This document shows, in pieces, positions 46,275 through 56,798 of a stretch of DNA of 64,000 nt. The translations under genes were made by a program, and so were the position numbers. A model generated the notes under the pieces. The model did not search any database, was not told the DNA's origin, and saw only the letters and a program-made list of their open reading frames with translations. The stretch lies in the NCBI GenBank assembly GCA_029721515.1, contig CM056550.1, positions 11,763,431 to 11,827,430 of the forward strand, written 5' to 3'. This DNA is from Synanceia verrucosa (taxonomy: Eukaryota > Chordata > Actinopteri > Perciformes > Synanceiidae). Each line of letters opens with the position of its first letter. Positions within the stretch are counted from its first letter, which is position 1.

Positions 46275-47682
46275 GTGACGACGTGCTTTGTTGACGATGT
46301 GGTTCACACATTTATTTTGTTAGTAATTCTGACATACGCTGTTGTCACGTCGCCGTCGATATACGTCCTTTCAATGCACTCGCCCGTGAAGTCACCGCTA
46401 TCTCTCATCTGCTGTCCCATTCACTCCCCATTCAAAAATCCACCACGATGAGGCGGCGGCGTAGGGTAGGCTGCTCCTTCTCCTTCTCATCTTTAAATTG
46501 ACACTATCCACCCACCATAGACCCTTAACCTATCATAACACAGCTGCCCCCCGTGACGGCATCTGATTGGTTCAGTCCGTTGCTAGGCTAAATCACTAAA
46601 TAAATCGAGCATCACTTATGTTAATTAAGCTAACTCCTACTCTACAACGTTACAGAGCTAACAGCCGTTACTGGTCTTTAATTTTTGACATTCTTGGGTT
46701 ATATAGAAACATCAAGTAAGTGAAATGTATACGATTAAGCAGGTTAACTTATTTCATTGGTGAAAGTTATAAAACAGTAAGTAGCCATTTGTTAAAAGCC
46801 GGTGTAATGTCAGTCACTTTCCTTTAATTTTCTTGTTCTGTAAAAGAGTAGTAGTAACAGTAGTAGTTTATGAAATGATAAGTCTGGTGCGTGCAGACTC
46901 TTAACCAATCACAACACAGCTGTCCCCCAGTGACGGCATCTGATTGGCTCTGTAGTGAAAGCCCCAGATGTGTTCATTCTGTTGCTAAGGCCCCAGATGT
47001 GTTAAAGTAATCTCTTAATTTTGTGTTCAAGTAATCTCTTAATTTTAATCTCTTGACAGCACTAGCATTTACTTATATTTATGTGTGTCTATAGCTGTGC
47101 TTGGTTTTTGTTATTTTATTTTTTTATTTTGCCCTCTGCAGCTTGTCATGGTGAGTGGGCTGGAAACCCAAGACAGACTTTGTTCACCTGTTTTTAAAGA
47201 GTTCAACCAATCATCTGTTTCCATGTGTCACTATAGAAGATCTGTGCTCAGCTAGTTTTATCTAAATCAGAGGTTTTCAACGTGTTGGATAGTGAGCCTC
47301 CCCTAAGAGAACTCAAAAGCACCTGCGCCCCATCCCTTTTTTAAACATCTCTAACATGTTTGTATGTTCTTCATCATATTTTAACATTAACATTTTCACG
47401 CCTTTGTGTTTTTAAAGACCTTTTTTGAACACAATTAAACATATTAAAAAAAAAATCACCTTCGAGAAAACACTATTTAACTGTTACGAACATGTTCACT
47501 CATCCAACATTATCCCACATTAATGCTGGTCTACACTTAAAATGATCACCCATATCTTAGCCAGATACAGTATGTTGTTTTCTGATTGGCTGATGCGTGC
47601 CAAGCTCCTGACGAGCTCTGTGATGCCCAGAACATCTTGCTACACGTCCCACTGCTCATATAGTGGTGTAACTTGGTCAGAG

Positions 47683-48002
47683 TTACAAAATAAATTTCCT
47701 TTTGAGAGAAATACCAGGTGTGGCAGGTGAGAGAGTGAAAGGGTTAAAATGTGTGTCACACTCTGAATGGTGACACTTGAGATCCATGGTTTCAATATGA
47801 TGCTGGAGTTTACATGGTAGCATTCTGTTGTTAGCTAGCAGCTCTTTGCTAATAACACACTGTGGCAGTGGAGCATCATCAGGACCAATACATGAAAAGA
47901 CAAACTTTAAATAATCAGACTCATACTTCCTCTGTTTTCTGCTCTCCCCACACTCTGTGTCCTCTCTCACTTTCACATGAGACACTAAAAATTGATCCTT
48001 GT
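47683..48002 (-). pseudogene. hAT-derived ZBED5/FAM200-type fragment
   Basis: Mirror of 25031-25351, with RKYESDYLKFVFSCIG and QCVISKELLANNRM. The first zinc Cys is present and the second is Ser. Ends TAA at 47683. Confidence 0.65.
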
Positions 48003-48204
48003 TGTACTGTGTTTGATTCCCAGCCCAGGGCCTTTCTGTGTGGAGTTTGCATGTTCTCCCCGTGTCTGCGTGGGTTCTCTGCAGGTACTCCGGCTTCCTC
48101 CCACCATCCAAAAATATGGAGATTAGGTTAATTGGCCAATTTAAATTGACTGTAGGTGTGAATATGAGTATGATTCTGTCTCTATGTGCGCTGTGATGAG
48201 CTGG
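48003..48204 (+). mobile_element. SINE (copy 10), mirror of copy 6
   Basis: B-box edge to the GATGAGCTGG block; no tail. Confidence 0.8.
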
Positions 48205-48399
48205 AATTATTTGTGCTACAAAATATTGTTTTTCAGTGAAAATAGTTTCCATATAAATAGTCTTACCTCACCCATTGGTTTCCATCTCGGATTATTAAGC
48301 GCTGTCATGTTTGTAATTTTGAGACCGTATTTGGACTGAGAGGGTGGAGCCTCATGTCCTGGTCTGACTGAAGATCACTGGTACTCAACTAGAAGAAGA

Positions 48400-48501
48400 A
48401 CTAGAGGATCATGATCATGTTACACAAGGACACAACAACTTGTTGTGGAGCAGGGGAGTTGAAAGGCGACCACTCTACTCACTGAGCTACAGCCACCCCT
48501 G
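48400..48501 (-). mobile_element. Second SINE family fragment, mirror of 24551
   Basis: CTGAGCTACAGCCACC at its upper end and AAGGACACAACAACTTG inside. Confidence 0.5.
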
Positions 48502-48724
48502 ATAGGACCTGGATGAAGCTGCTAACAAAGTTAGCTTCCTCGGTTCTCTGTAACTTTAGAGGAGCTGCTCCATAATTATGATGAAGGTAACTCTTCATTT
48601 TAAAACAAGTTTTCTAAATCTTCGTTATCTAATTTAGTGAATATTACTGACTCCAGCTCCTGATCTTACAAACCAGGTTAGCTATTTACATTACTTTAGC
48701 TGGTTTATTAAACACATAAACCAT

Positions 48725-48781
48725 CGGTCCTGGGTGGGCTCAAACCAAACCAAACACGCTGGCCGATTGTGCCACAGAAAC
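48725..48781 (-). pseudogene. tRNA-Asn relic, mirror of 24266
   Basis: Same internal deletion of the anticodon arm, so the deletion predates the inverted duplication. Confidence 0.7.
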
Positions 48782-49218
48782 TACTTTGGCAGCTGTTAGT
48801 GTGCTAGCATTAGCCCATACACTGAATACTACACATGATGAGTCTGATAGTTATTGTTACTAATGATGGACTTGAACATACTTCAGATAGGAAACAAAGT
48901 TTGCTGCCTTCATTCAGTATATATAGTCCACATCTGAGCTGACCTCATCTGGTCCACACACCTCTCACCAAGTGGAGAAGACCCAACAGAGACTTTACTT
49001 CCTCAGGAAGCTAAAACAAGCTGTCCTCCCTCAAAACCTGCTGATGAACTGTTTGGGATGTGAACAGAGTGAACAGGACAGAGGAAAGAACAGTCCTCCA
49101 TCTGAGGAGATGGAGCTCATCCTGTTCCAGTCTGGCTGCCTTGTTAGGACAAGATCTCCTCAGCTCTCTACTAAACTGCTCTACAGTGATGGTGGTGGGC
49201 AAAGCTTTAACACATCAG

Positions 49219-49290
49219 TCCCATATGGTCTAGCGGTTAGGATCCCTGGTTTTCACCCAGGTGGCCTGGGTTCAACTCCTGGTATGGGAA
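49219..49290 (+). tRNA. tRNA-Glu(TTC), right-arm copy
   Basis: Perfect acceptor TCCCATA/TATGGGA, anticodon stem CCTGG/CCAGG, T-stem CTGGG/CCTGG with two G-T pairs. It differs from the left copy at four stem positions only. The T4 terminator of the left copy is changed (GTGTTAG). Confidence 0.88.
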
Positions 49291-49375
49291 TGACTGTGTT
49301 AGGGCAGCAGTAGCTCAGTCTATGGAGACAATGCATTGTAAGTTTCATCGGAACGTTGTTTCGTTCAAACAAATA

Positions 49376-50282
49376 TACTATATTGCTAAAAGTATTCGCT
49401 CACCTGTCTTGACTCGATTGTGAACGTAAGTGACATTCCATTCCTAATCCATAGGGTTCAATATGACATCGGTCCACCCTTTCCAGCTATAACAGCTCTT
49501 CTGGGAAGGCTGTCCACAAGGTTTAGGAGTGTGTTTATGGGAATTTTTGACCATTCTTCCAGAAGTGTATTTGTGAGGTCACACACTGATGTTGGACGAG
49601 AAGGCCTGGCTCTCAGTCTCTGCTCTAATTCATCCCTGAAGCATTCAGACTTCCTTTCACTGTAACTAAGGGGCCAAGCCCAGCTCCTGAAAAACAACCC
49701 CACGCCATAATCCCCCCTCCACCAAACTTTACACTTGGCACAATACAGTCCAACAAGTATCGTTCTCCTGGCAACCACCAAACCCAGACTCGTCCATCAG
49801 ATTGCCAGATGGAGAAGCGTGATTCGTCACTCCAGAGAACACGTCTCCACTGCTCTAGAGTCCAGTGGTGGCATGCTTTACACCACTGCATCCGACGCTT
49901 TGCATTGCACTTGGTGATGTATGGCTTGGATGCAGCTGCTCGGCCATGGAAACCCATTCCATGAAGCTCTCTGTGCACTGTTCTTGATCTAATCTGAAGG
50001 CCACATGAAGTTTGGAGGTCTGTAGCGACTGACTCTGCAGAAAGTTGGTGACCTCTTCGCACAATGCGCCTCAGCATCTGCTGACCCCGCTCCATCAGTT
50101 TACGTGGTCTACCACTTTGTGGCTGAGGTGCTGTCGTTCCCAAACACTTCCACCTTCTTATAATACAGCTGACAGTTTTACTGTGGAATATTTAGGAGCG
50201 AGGAAATTTCACTACTGGAGTGATTGGAACACCTGATTCTGATTATTTGGGTGGGCGAGCGAATACTTTTGACAATATAGTG
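49376..50282 (-). mobile_element. Tc1-type element, mirror of 22635, shorter
   Basis: Ends TACTATATTGC and GACAATATAGTG, flanked by TA (49374-49375, 50283-50284). The minus-strand frame 50143-49625 (172 residues) holds SGRPRKLMERGQQML and the first Asp block LWSDESRFSIW, then stops. The rest of the catalytic domain is deleted. Confidence 0.85.
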
Positions 50283-50544
50283 TATCTTTTCTCAGATTTG
50301 TCGCATTGTCATAGGATGACATCATTTCACCCCATCCTCTCCTGGTACTCAAACAGTAGATTGAGTACATGGTGAACCTGGGGTCTGAGGAGATGGAGCA
50401 GGAGCCCTTGATGATGTGTGAAGTCACTGCAACTGGTCTGTGGTCAGTCAGAACCTTCTGGGATGAGGCAGGATGTTTTTGCAACTTTTTTAGTCTCAAT
50501 GTGCAGAAAAATTGCAGACTTTGTGGAAACTGTCTTTTTGACCC

Positions 50545-50616
50545 ATGATGGTGGTATAGTGGTGAGCATAGCTGCCTTCCAAGCAGTTGACCTGAGTTTG
50601 ATTCCCAGCAATCACA
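50545..50616 (+). tRNA. tRNA-Gly(TCC)-like
   Basis: Anticodon arm GCTGCCTTCCAAGCAG, B-box variant AGTTTGATTCCC. The acceptor is imperfect. CCTTTTCC follows, a possible Pol III stop. Confidence 0.65.
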
Positions 50617-50738
50617 GTCCTTTTCCTCCAGTGATAGTATAGTGTTGCTTTCATATTATCTGAAACTAAGCAGGAGAGTCGCGTTTGGCCTACTTTTCAA
50701 AAGTGATTGGTAGTATGGTGGTGTGACGTAACAACATG

Positions 50739-50810
50739 GGGCATGTAGCTCAGTGGTAGAGCGCATGCTTTGCATGTATGAGGTCCTGGGTTCAATCCCC
50801 AGCATCTCCA
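50739..50810 (+). tRNA. tRNA-Ala(TGC)
   Basis: T-stem CTGGG/CCCAG is fully paired, TGC anticodon. The acceptor GGGCATG/CATCTCC has a C-C mismatch at position 4 that the left copy lacks. Confidence 0.8.
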
Positions 50811-51706
50811 ATGCTTCTTATATTTACATTACAGGATAGGCTCTGTTGTCACTCACTGTACCATTTGAACAACACAGTTGCTTCCTTCTGCAGTCATGGA
50901 GAAGAGCTAGAATACACTTCTGAATGGGTAGTTTTATTTTGAAAACTCCCAGACCGCTCAGTGGAGCCATCAAACGTAATATGACCCTTATGAAAAACTG
51001 AATTAAAATATCACTTAAGTACTTCCAGTTTGAGTTAGCATCTATGAGCTAAACATGCTACAAGCTCAGCATATTCGTGCACCTATTCAAATGGTTGCTA
51101 ATGGCTAACAGACTAAAGCTACTATTTAGCAGTGATCAAGTCTCTACAGACCTGAGGATGAAACTAAATGAAGAAGTTAACTACAGGGCTTGTTAAATGG
51201 TGTCAGCTGACTGCAGATCAGTCAACATCATGAACACTCTGGTCTAAGAGACAAACTCTGATTGGCTTGTTGTCAAATGACATCATTGATCATTCAACCA
51301 ATGTTAATATGATCTGTAAAACTGCTGGTGTATTATTAGTTAACTATCAAAATTCTGTGATTTTAAAAAATAATCATTTGGCAGCACTATTTTATATGAA
51401 TATGCAGTAGGTGTTTCTTTATTTTGTGTGTTTCTTTACATAAGGAATTGTAGCATTAACCACACAGCTTTAGATTTTAATAAATTATCAATTGCTAACA
51501 ATTAACTGATAAAACTACAAGTTACAAGCGGTTATTTTATTACAATATTTTTAAGTATGAGTAATCTTTGTAAAAATGTGCTTGTTCAGTGCCACCTAGG
51601 AACTATGTCAAAAAGTCTTTGACAAATGGCAGTGACATTACTGTCACATGGTACAAATTGTTTCCTCCGTCAAGAAGGTAATGTGATCACCAGGGTTTGT
51701 TTATTT

Positions 51707-52178
51707 TGTGATAGAAATTTAAACAGCTGTGGTAGTAGAATGTGTCAGAAGCTGTTATGTCTGAACTCATGATGATGTTGCTGGAAGTTATCTTGTTTAG
51801 TCTTCACAGAGAACAGTGTGTGTGCAGTATGCCTTTTCCTCACCGTCAGGCCTGATAAACTTGTGGACTCTGCCTACATCAAAGCATACACCATGTTCGT
51901 TTCTCACTATGATGGTATTGCCTGTTAGCAAGAACTCATGCACACATGTATGTATCAGAAGTGCATAAATACTGCTTTTCCTGACATTCTGTATGGACAT
52001 TCACTCACAACGCTTTGAGCTACAGTATGTGTTTGAAATCTCATCTCTGTTCTGCAGACAGATAATAAAAGAGCAACTCTTCTGGGCAACTGAATCAGTG
52101 AAGTTTATTCACTGGACTCTTGTGTAGTTAAAGAACCCTGTGGAAATTAAAACATCCTGACAGAATATTTCCACAACA
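51707..52178 (+). repeat. Complete LTR of ERV-2 (5' LTR, right arm)
   Basis: TGTGATAG...CCACAACA, 472 bases, preceded by ATTT (the complement of the left target duplication). Contains AATAAAAGAG at about 52064 and a G/T-rich U5. Confidence 0.85.
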
Positions 52179-52181
52179 ATT

Positions 52182-52199
52182 TGGTGTCAGAGGTGTGAT
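52182..52199 (+). other. Primer-binding site of ERV-2, tRNA-Leu type
   Basis: TGGTGTCAGAGGTGTGAT, 3 bases after the LTR. It matches the complement of the tRNA-Leu 3' end (…CACTTCTGACACCA) at 16 of 18 positions by my alignment. Confidence 0.7.
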
Positions 52200-52250
52200 T
52201 GTTCGAGAGTCCGTCCTGACCACCAGGCCGTTGGGGAGGTTTGTGAGGTA

Positions 52251-52277
52251 GAGGTTCAAAAAAACTTTTTGAACCTC
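52251..52277 (+). other. 12-bp hairpin in the ERV-2 leader
   Basis: GAGGTTCAAAAA, loop AAC, TTTTTGAACCTC, about 50 bases after the primer-binding site. Confidence 0.85.
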
Positions 52278-52670
52278 GGGTGACAGCACCGTCCTCTACG
52301 TCACAAATCAAAAATTCAGGGACGAGGACCCGACGTCCTGGGGCCTGTGGCTGACTTAAACGATCTGCACAAGGACAACACCCAGTGAGATGTTGAATTT
52401 CCATTTATGATCATCCCTTCCTGATTCTCAGGGCCAGTATTGTTGCTCCTAAGTAAGAGGTTAATTGTGGGATTAATTTTCAATTAGAATCACCACTGTT
52501 TGAGATTACTGTAAAAATATACATACACCCGTTTAGCTGAAAGGGCTAGAACAAGACCACATTCACCACCACCACAGTCAGGGACTCGTAAGACAGTAAA
52601 AATACAGAGTCTGAGACTTTAGGGAGAGTTTTGAGCCAGGGGCCAAAACAAGATCACTGCTATCTGTCAA

Positions 52671-52732
52671 GGGGTTTAAATTTCCCTGAGGGAGTCATCC
52701 CAAGGGGATCAATAAAGTTAAGTCTAAGTCTA
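52671..52732 (+). mobile_element. Non-LTR (L2-like) 3' tail insertion in the ERV-2 leader
   Basis: TTTCCCTGAGGGAGTCATCC, then GATCAATAAAGTTAAGTC with a short AAGTCT repeat: the typical 3' end of fish L2-like LINEs. AAGG flanks both sides. The left arm lacks it at the matching site (near 20690). Confidence 0.6.
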
Positions 52733-52828
52733 AGGACAGGACGAGTCTGGGACTCAGGAAAAGGAAGCTATAGCATTGAGATAAGAGCTCTGAAAAAGTA
52801 AAACAAAAAAAACAAAACTGACAGTGCA

Positions 52829-52927
52829 ATGGGGAACAAACAGAGTGTCTGTGAAGCACCAGCTGGCCCTATTGCAGAGGCCATGAAGAAGAAAATATGT
52901 GGACGTGTGAAGTATCTTCAATGTTGA
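52829..52927 (+). pseudogene. Gag N-terminal remnant of ERV-2
   Basis: Starts MGNKQSVCEAPAGP, with the MGN-x-x-S myristoylation pattern, and stops after 32 residues (TGA). It lies 630 bases after the primer-binding site. The left-arm version has lost the ATG segment. Confidence 0.55.
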
Positions 52928-53210
52928 ATGATCATTTAGCAGAAATCAGCTGTTACAACTTAAAAAGGAACTTAAGAAGGGGTAAAGTAAAGCTGCTTTG
53001 AGTACAAAAATGAATCAAATGTGTTTTTCTTGAAAGGTTAAAGGAGTCAGTTTCCTGCAACTAAAACTTGATGTTTGGTGTAGAGACAGGTGATGTTTAG
53101 TCTAAAGTAAGTCAAGAAATATTCTATTAATGGTAAAAGAGAAATAACAGAAATAAGAGGAATGAGAGAAATAAGAAATGGAGGTTGAAGTCCTTGTCTA
53201 AGAGTATTGT

Positions 53211-55020
53211 AGAGGCAAATATTCTATTATCTCTGTTTGCTGTGAGTTCTTTAACTACATACTAAGAAAGAGTATTCAATTATTTGTTGGTCCAAGCGTT
53301 GTCTTTATTTCTGTCTGCAGATCAGGGAGTGAGTCTCACATGTACATCAGTACATTGGAGAGGCAACTCAAAACAGGAACAACAAATCATTCAATTTATA
53401 CACAGCAGATATGTCAGTCCATGTTCGTGTGCTACTTTCTGCAGTTTTAACTGTCATGGTGTCATCAGATTAAAAATGAAACATGAGCAGGCATTTACTA
53501 GAACAAACCGGTTCAAGCCAGACGTGGGAGTGGGCTATGTCAGCTAGTACAAAAGGTCACATTGAGGGCACTTACAATACAATTTTCCATTACACCATCA
53601 CCTACTCTCTTCTCAAAGTTGTTTCCACACACTTCTGCACTTATTGCAAGGTTTCTCATCACTTTAATTTTCATGTTTCTTGTGGGATTTGAACCAGAAA
53701 CTTTCCAATGTAACACAGCACTTTGGACATTCACATGAATAAATTACCATATTAAGTAGCCATGTGTGCATTCTGTAGATTATGTTAAGACCTGAAACTC
53801 TAAGGTGATTTTTTTTTACTGGACACATCTGTTTGCTCTGCTCAAACACATAACCAGGCTCCATTAAGGACTTGGAAAAAACACAGATATCTGATAAATT
53901 ACTACTACTCTGACGGACAATGAAACTTGGCACAATTATTTAACATCTCCAGGCTTTTCCTGAGAAATTGGCAGAATTTTTACAGCAAATAAACAAATAA
54001 ATAATAATACTGGTCTTCTGATTCTGTCATAGCTTACCACCAATACACAGTGCTAGTATGTACAGCAACGCTATTAGTCAGAAGCTCCGTTAGAAAAGCG
54101 GCTATACGTAACATGAAGGTTGAAATACAAGTGCAATATCATGCTGACAGGACAGAAAATGAAATCTTTTACTGTTTTGTCACATGGTTTAACATTCGGC
54201 TTATATGTGGTGTTGCATTTATGAGTATTAATCAAGTTTGAAGACCTTTTTCCTGTATTTTCTGTTACTGCAGTGGAAAAGATGCCACTCTAAAGAGATA
54301 ACCGCGCCCCCCCTCCAAGCATGTGATTGGCTCCTTTGCCCCTTCAAACGTACCTGTTACCAAGCAAACCATTGGCTCTTTTGCCCCCTTTGTTAGGAGT
54401 TGTTAAGACTTTGTTAGAAATTGTTAGGACTTGTTAGGACTTAATTGTACAATCCATTCAGTGGAGGGAGCGGCTACCTCATCCACTGTGTGTAGATGGA
54501 CAGTAGATATCCACTCAAGGACACCTTTGAGTTGTGTGTTTGTGGGCCTTTTCCACCAAATGGAACCTGCTGCTAGGTTGGTTATGGTGCTGCTGCTTAG
54601 TTGCGTTCCTCCTTTGCACCGGTCACTTTTCCATTGGTAAAGAGCCCAGTCAGAGCCACGTATGACACAACATTTCCATTTCACTGGGCAAAGCTTGTGC
54701 GATTTGAAACCAAAACAAAAAAGATGGAGGAGGTCATCGTCTTGATGCTGGTCTCCTGTCCGGTGATGCCCCTGACTGAATTGGAGCCCTAAGCCAAATT
54801 TTATTTGGAATCATCATCTAGAAACAGTGCACCTTTTGCTTCAGTATTTGTAATTAATGATTTTTTTTGATGGATATGGCATTGCCATTTTTTGAACAAC
54901 ACTATCATGTACCGTATTTCAATGCTATCTTGAGGAATGCTGCTTGTTTGAACCAAGTGAGATGTAGAAAATTGCAGAATATCATTAAGTTGTTCAACAG
55001 TGTTATAAAGTCATGATTCT
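53211..55020. other. No gene recognised
   Basis: A segment at 53290-53480 has LTR-like features on the minus strand (CTGCAGACAGAAATAAAG) but no partner. A minus-strand tRNA-like T-arm (GGTTCAAATCCCACAAG) lies near 53690. No supported gene. Confidence 0.4.
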
Positions 55021-55125
55021 TTCAAAATGGCTGAGTAGTCTAAGGTGCTGTGCTCAAACACTGAACCCTTTCCTGGCTTGTGATATTTCTGAATTTAGAT
55101 GTGTTTTCAAATTCCACTTCTGACA
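55021..55125 (+). pseudogene. tRNA-Leu(CAA) relic with intron-sized insert
   Basis: ATGGCTGAGTAGTCTAAGG head and CTCAA anticodon region at one end; the tail reads TTCAAATTCCACTTCTGACA. The total of 105 bases equals the usual length of intron-bearing tRNA-Leu(CAA). The acceptor stem is degraded. Confidence 0.65.
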
Positions 55126-55326
55126 CATATCGTTTCCCAACTTTATTGTATTGATATAGGATGACATCATTTCACCCCATCCTCTCCTGGTATTCAAACT
55201 GTAGATTGAGTGTGTGGTGAACCTGGGGTCTGAGGAGATGGAGCAGAAGCCCTTGATGATGTGTGATGTGTTTTTGTCTTGATGTACAGATAAATTGCAG
55301 ACTTGAGGAAACTCTCTTTATGACCC

Positions 55327-55398
55327 ATGATGGTGGTATAGTGGTGAGCATAGCTGCCTTCCAAGCACTTGATCTGAGTTTGATTGCCAGCAATCACA
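55327..55398 (+). tRNA. tRNA-Gly(TCC)-like
   Basis: Anticodon TCC is kept but the stem reads GCTGCCTTCCAAGCAC (one mismatch), with a T-arm variant. Weaker than the 50545 copy. Confidence 0.55.
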
Positions 55399-55427
55399 GT
55401 CCTTTTCCTTGAGGTTGAGGTCTCGTG

Positions 55428-55499
55428 GGGGATGTAGCTCAGTGGTAGAGCGCATGCTTTGCATGTATGAGGTCCTGGGTTCAATCCCTGGCATCTCCA
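55428..55499 (+). tRNA. tRNA-Ala(TGC)
   Basis: Acceptor GGGGATG/CATCTCC as in the left arm. T-stem CTGGG/CCTGG with wobble pairs, TGC anticodon. Confidence 0.82.
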
Positions 55500-56341
55500 G
55501 AGCTCTTTATATTCACATTAAAAGAGAGGCTCTGTTGTCACTCACTGTACCATTTGAACAACACAGCTGCTTCCTTCTGCAGTCATGGAGAAGAACAAGA
55601 ATACACTTCTGAATGGGTAGTTTTATTTTGAAAAACTCCCAGACAGCTCAGTGGAGCCATCAAATGTAATATAAACCTTATGAAAAACAGAATTAAAATA
55701 TCACTGAAGTATTTCCAGTTTGAGTTAGCATCTATGAGCTAAGCATGCTACAAGCTAAGCATGTTTGTGCAGCTAATCAGATGGATGCTAACGGCTAACA
55801 GGGTAAAGCTATTATTTAGCAGTGATCAAGTCTCCACAGACCTGAGGATGAAACTAAATGAAGAAGTTAACTACAGGGCTTGTTAAATGGTGTCAGCTGA
55901 CTGCAGATCAGTCAACATCATGAACACTCTGATCTAAGAGACAAACTCTGGTTGGCTTGTTGTCAAATGACATCATTGATCATTCAACCAATGTTAATAT
56001 GATCTGTAAAACTGCTGGTGTGTTATTGCTGGTGTATTAGAGAATTCTGAGATTTTAAAAAAGCAATCACTTGGCAGTACTATTGTACAGGAATATAGGT
56101 GTTTCTCTTTTTGTGTTTTTACATAAGTAATTGTAGCATTAACCACACACCTTTAGATTTTAATAAATTAGTTATTAACAATTAACTGATGTAATTATTA
56201 GTTATCATTAGCTGTTATTTTTTATAATATATTTAAAAAAGAGTAATATTTGCATATTATAAAATTTACTGCACAATGTGTACTTACAATATTATTAAAT
56301 AGATGCTTTATTGGATAAAGTGAATAAACCAAACATGGTGT

Positions 56342-56413
56342 GGTTCCATGGTGTAATGGTTAGCACTCTGGACTCTGAATCCAGTGATCTGAGTTCAAAT
56401 CTCAGTGGAACCT
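56342..56413 (+). tRNA. tRNA-Gln(CTG), intact
   Basis: Perfect acceptor GGTTCCA/TGGAACC, anticodon arm TCTGGACTCTGAATCCAG, T-stem CTGAG/CTCAG. TTTT begins about 5 bases downstream. The cleanest single-copy tRNA gene here. Confidence 0.93.
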
Positions 56414-56658
56414 GTGTTTTATCATGAGTCCAACTTTAGAACGCAGCCTTTTCCACGTTCCATGTCAAGCTTAAAGTTGGTATTCAGACTGAAAACAGTG
56501 CTTTGTTGAGGGCACCTTGTTTCAGCTTAGGAAATGAGTTTTCACTGACATTTGACTTCCGATGGCTGAAGTTAGAGTCTATGGGGTTCATTGATCATGG
56601 GGCAGTGTACTGAACAGTTACATTAATCAAAATTTCCACCAAACTTTACTTTTCCACA

Positions 56659-56700
56659 GTCAGGATGGCCGGAGTGGTCCAAGGCTGCGCTCAAGCTGGG
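56659..56700 (+). pseudogene. 5' fragment of tRNA-Leu
   Basis: GTCAGGATGGCC then a G insertion, GAGTGGTCCAAGGCTGCGC and a CTCAAG anticodon region. The 3' half is absent, replaced by a purine tract 20 bases on. Confidence 0.6.
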
Positions 56701-56716
56701 GAACACTCGTCCATAT

Positions 56717-56798
56717 GAGGGGGAAGAAGGGGAAGAAGGGGGAGAAAGAAAGGAAGAAGGAAAGAGAGAGGAGGAAAAAGAGAGAAAAAAAAGGAAAA
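56717..56798 (+). repeat. 82-base uninterrupted purine tract
   Basis: Only A and G for 82 bases (GGGGGAAGAAGGGG... to GGAAAA). Confidence 0.95.

Larger units (their letters stand above)
46507..51936 (+). repeat. First member of a near-identical direct duplication
   Basis: Matches 58570-64000 at an offset of 12063-12064. The few differences I see lie before about 47400 (for example the T-run near 47105, and GGCTGGAAACCC vs GGCTGAAACCC). Confidence 0.95.
40507..53210 (-). repeat. Right arm of the large inverted repeat
   Basis: Mirror of 20160-32810. The inner edge is the Tc1 terminus at 40507, and the outer edge is inside ERV-2 near 53210 (GGAGGTTGAAGTCCTTG pairing with the left arm at 20180). 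Confidence 0.9.
55142..56290 (+). repeat. Diverged third copy of the tRNA-Gly/tRNA-Ala unit
   Basis: Colinear with 50310-51580 (ATGACATCATTTCACCCCAT start, tRNA-Gly, tRNA-Ala, then GTTAGCATCTATGAGCTAAG and so on), with more substitutions and indels than the other pairs. It lacks the second half beyond about 56290, where tRNA-Gln follows. Confidence 0.88.

Noticed and set aside
53290..53480. Possible solo LTR on the minus strand
   Set aside because: Only an AATAAA and a CTGCAG-region resemblance; no ends, target duplication or second copy.
53665..53745. Minus-strand tRNA-like sequence
   Set aside because: A T-arm-like GGTTCAAATCCCACAAG is visible, but acceptor and D-arm do not pair and no isotype can be assigned.
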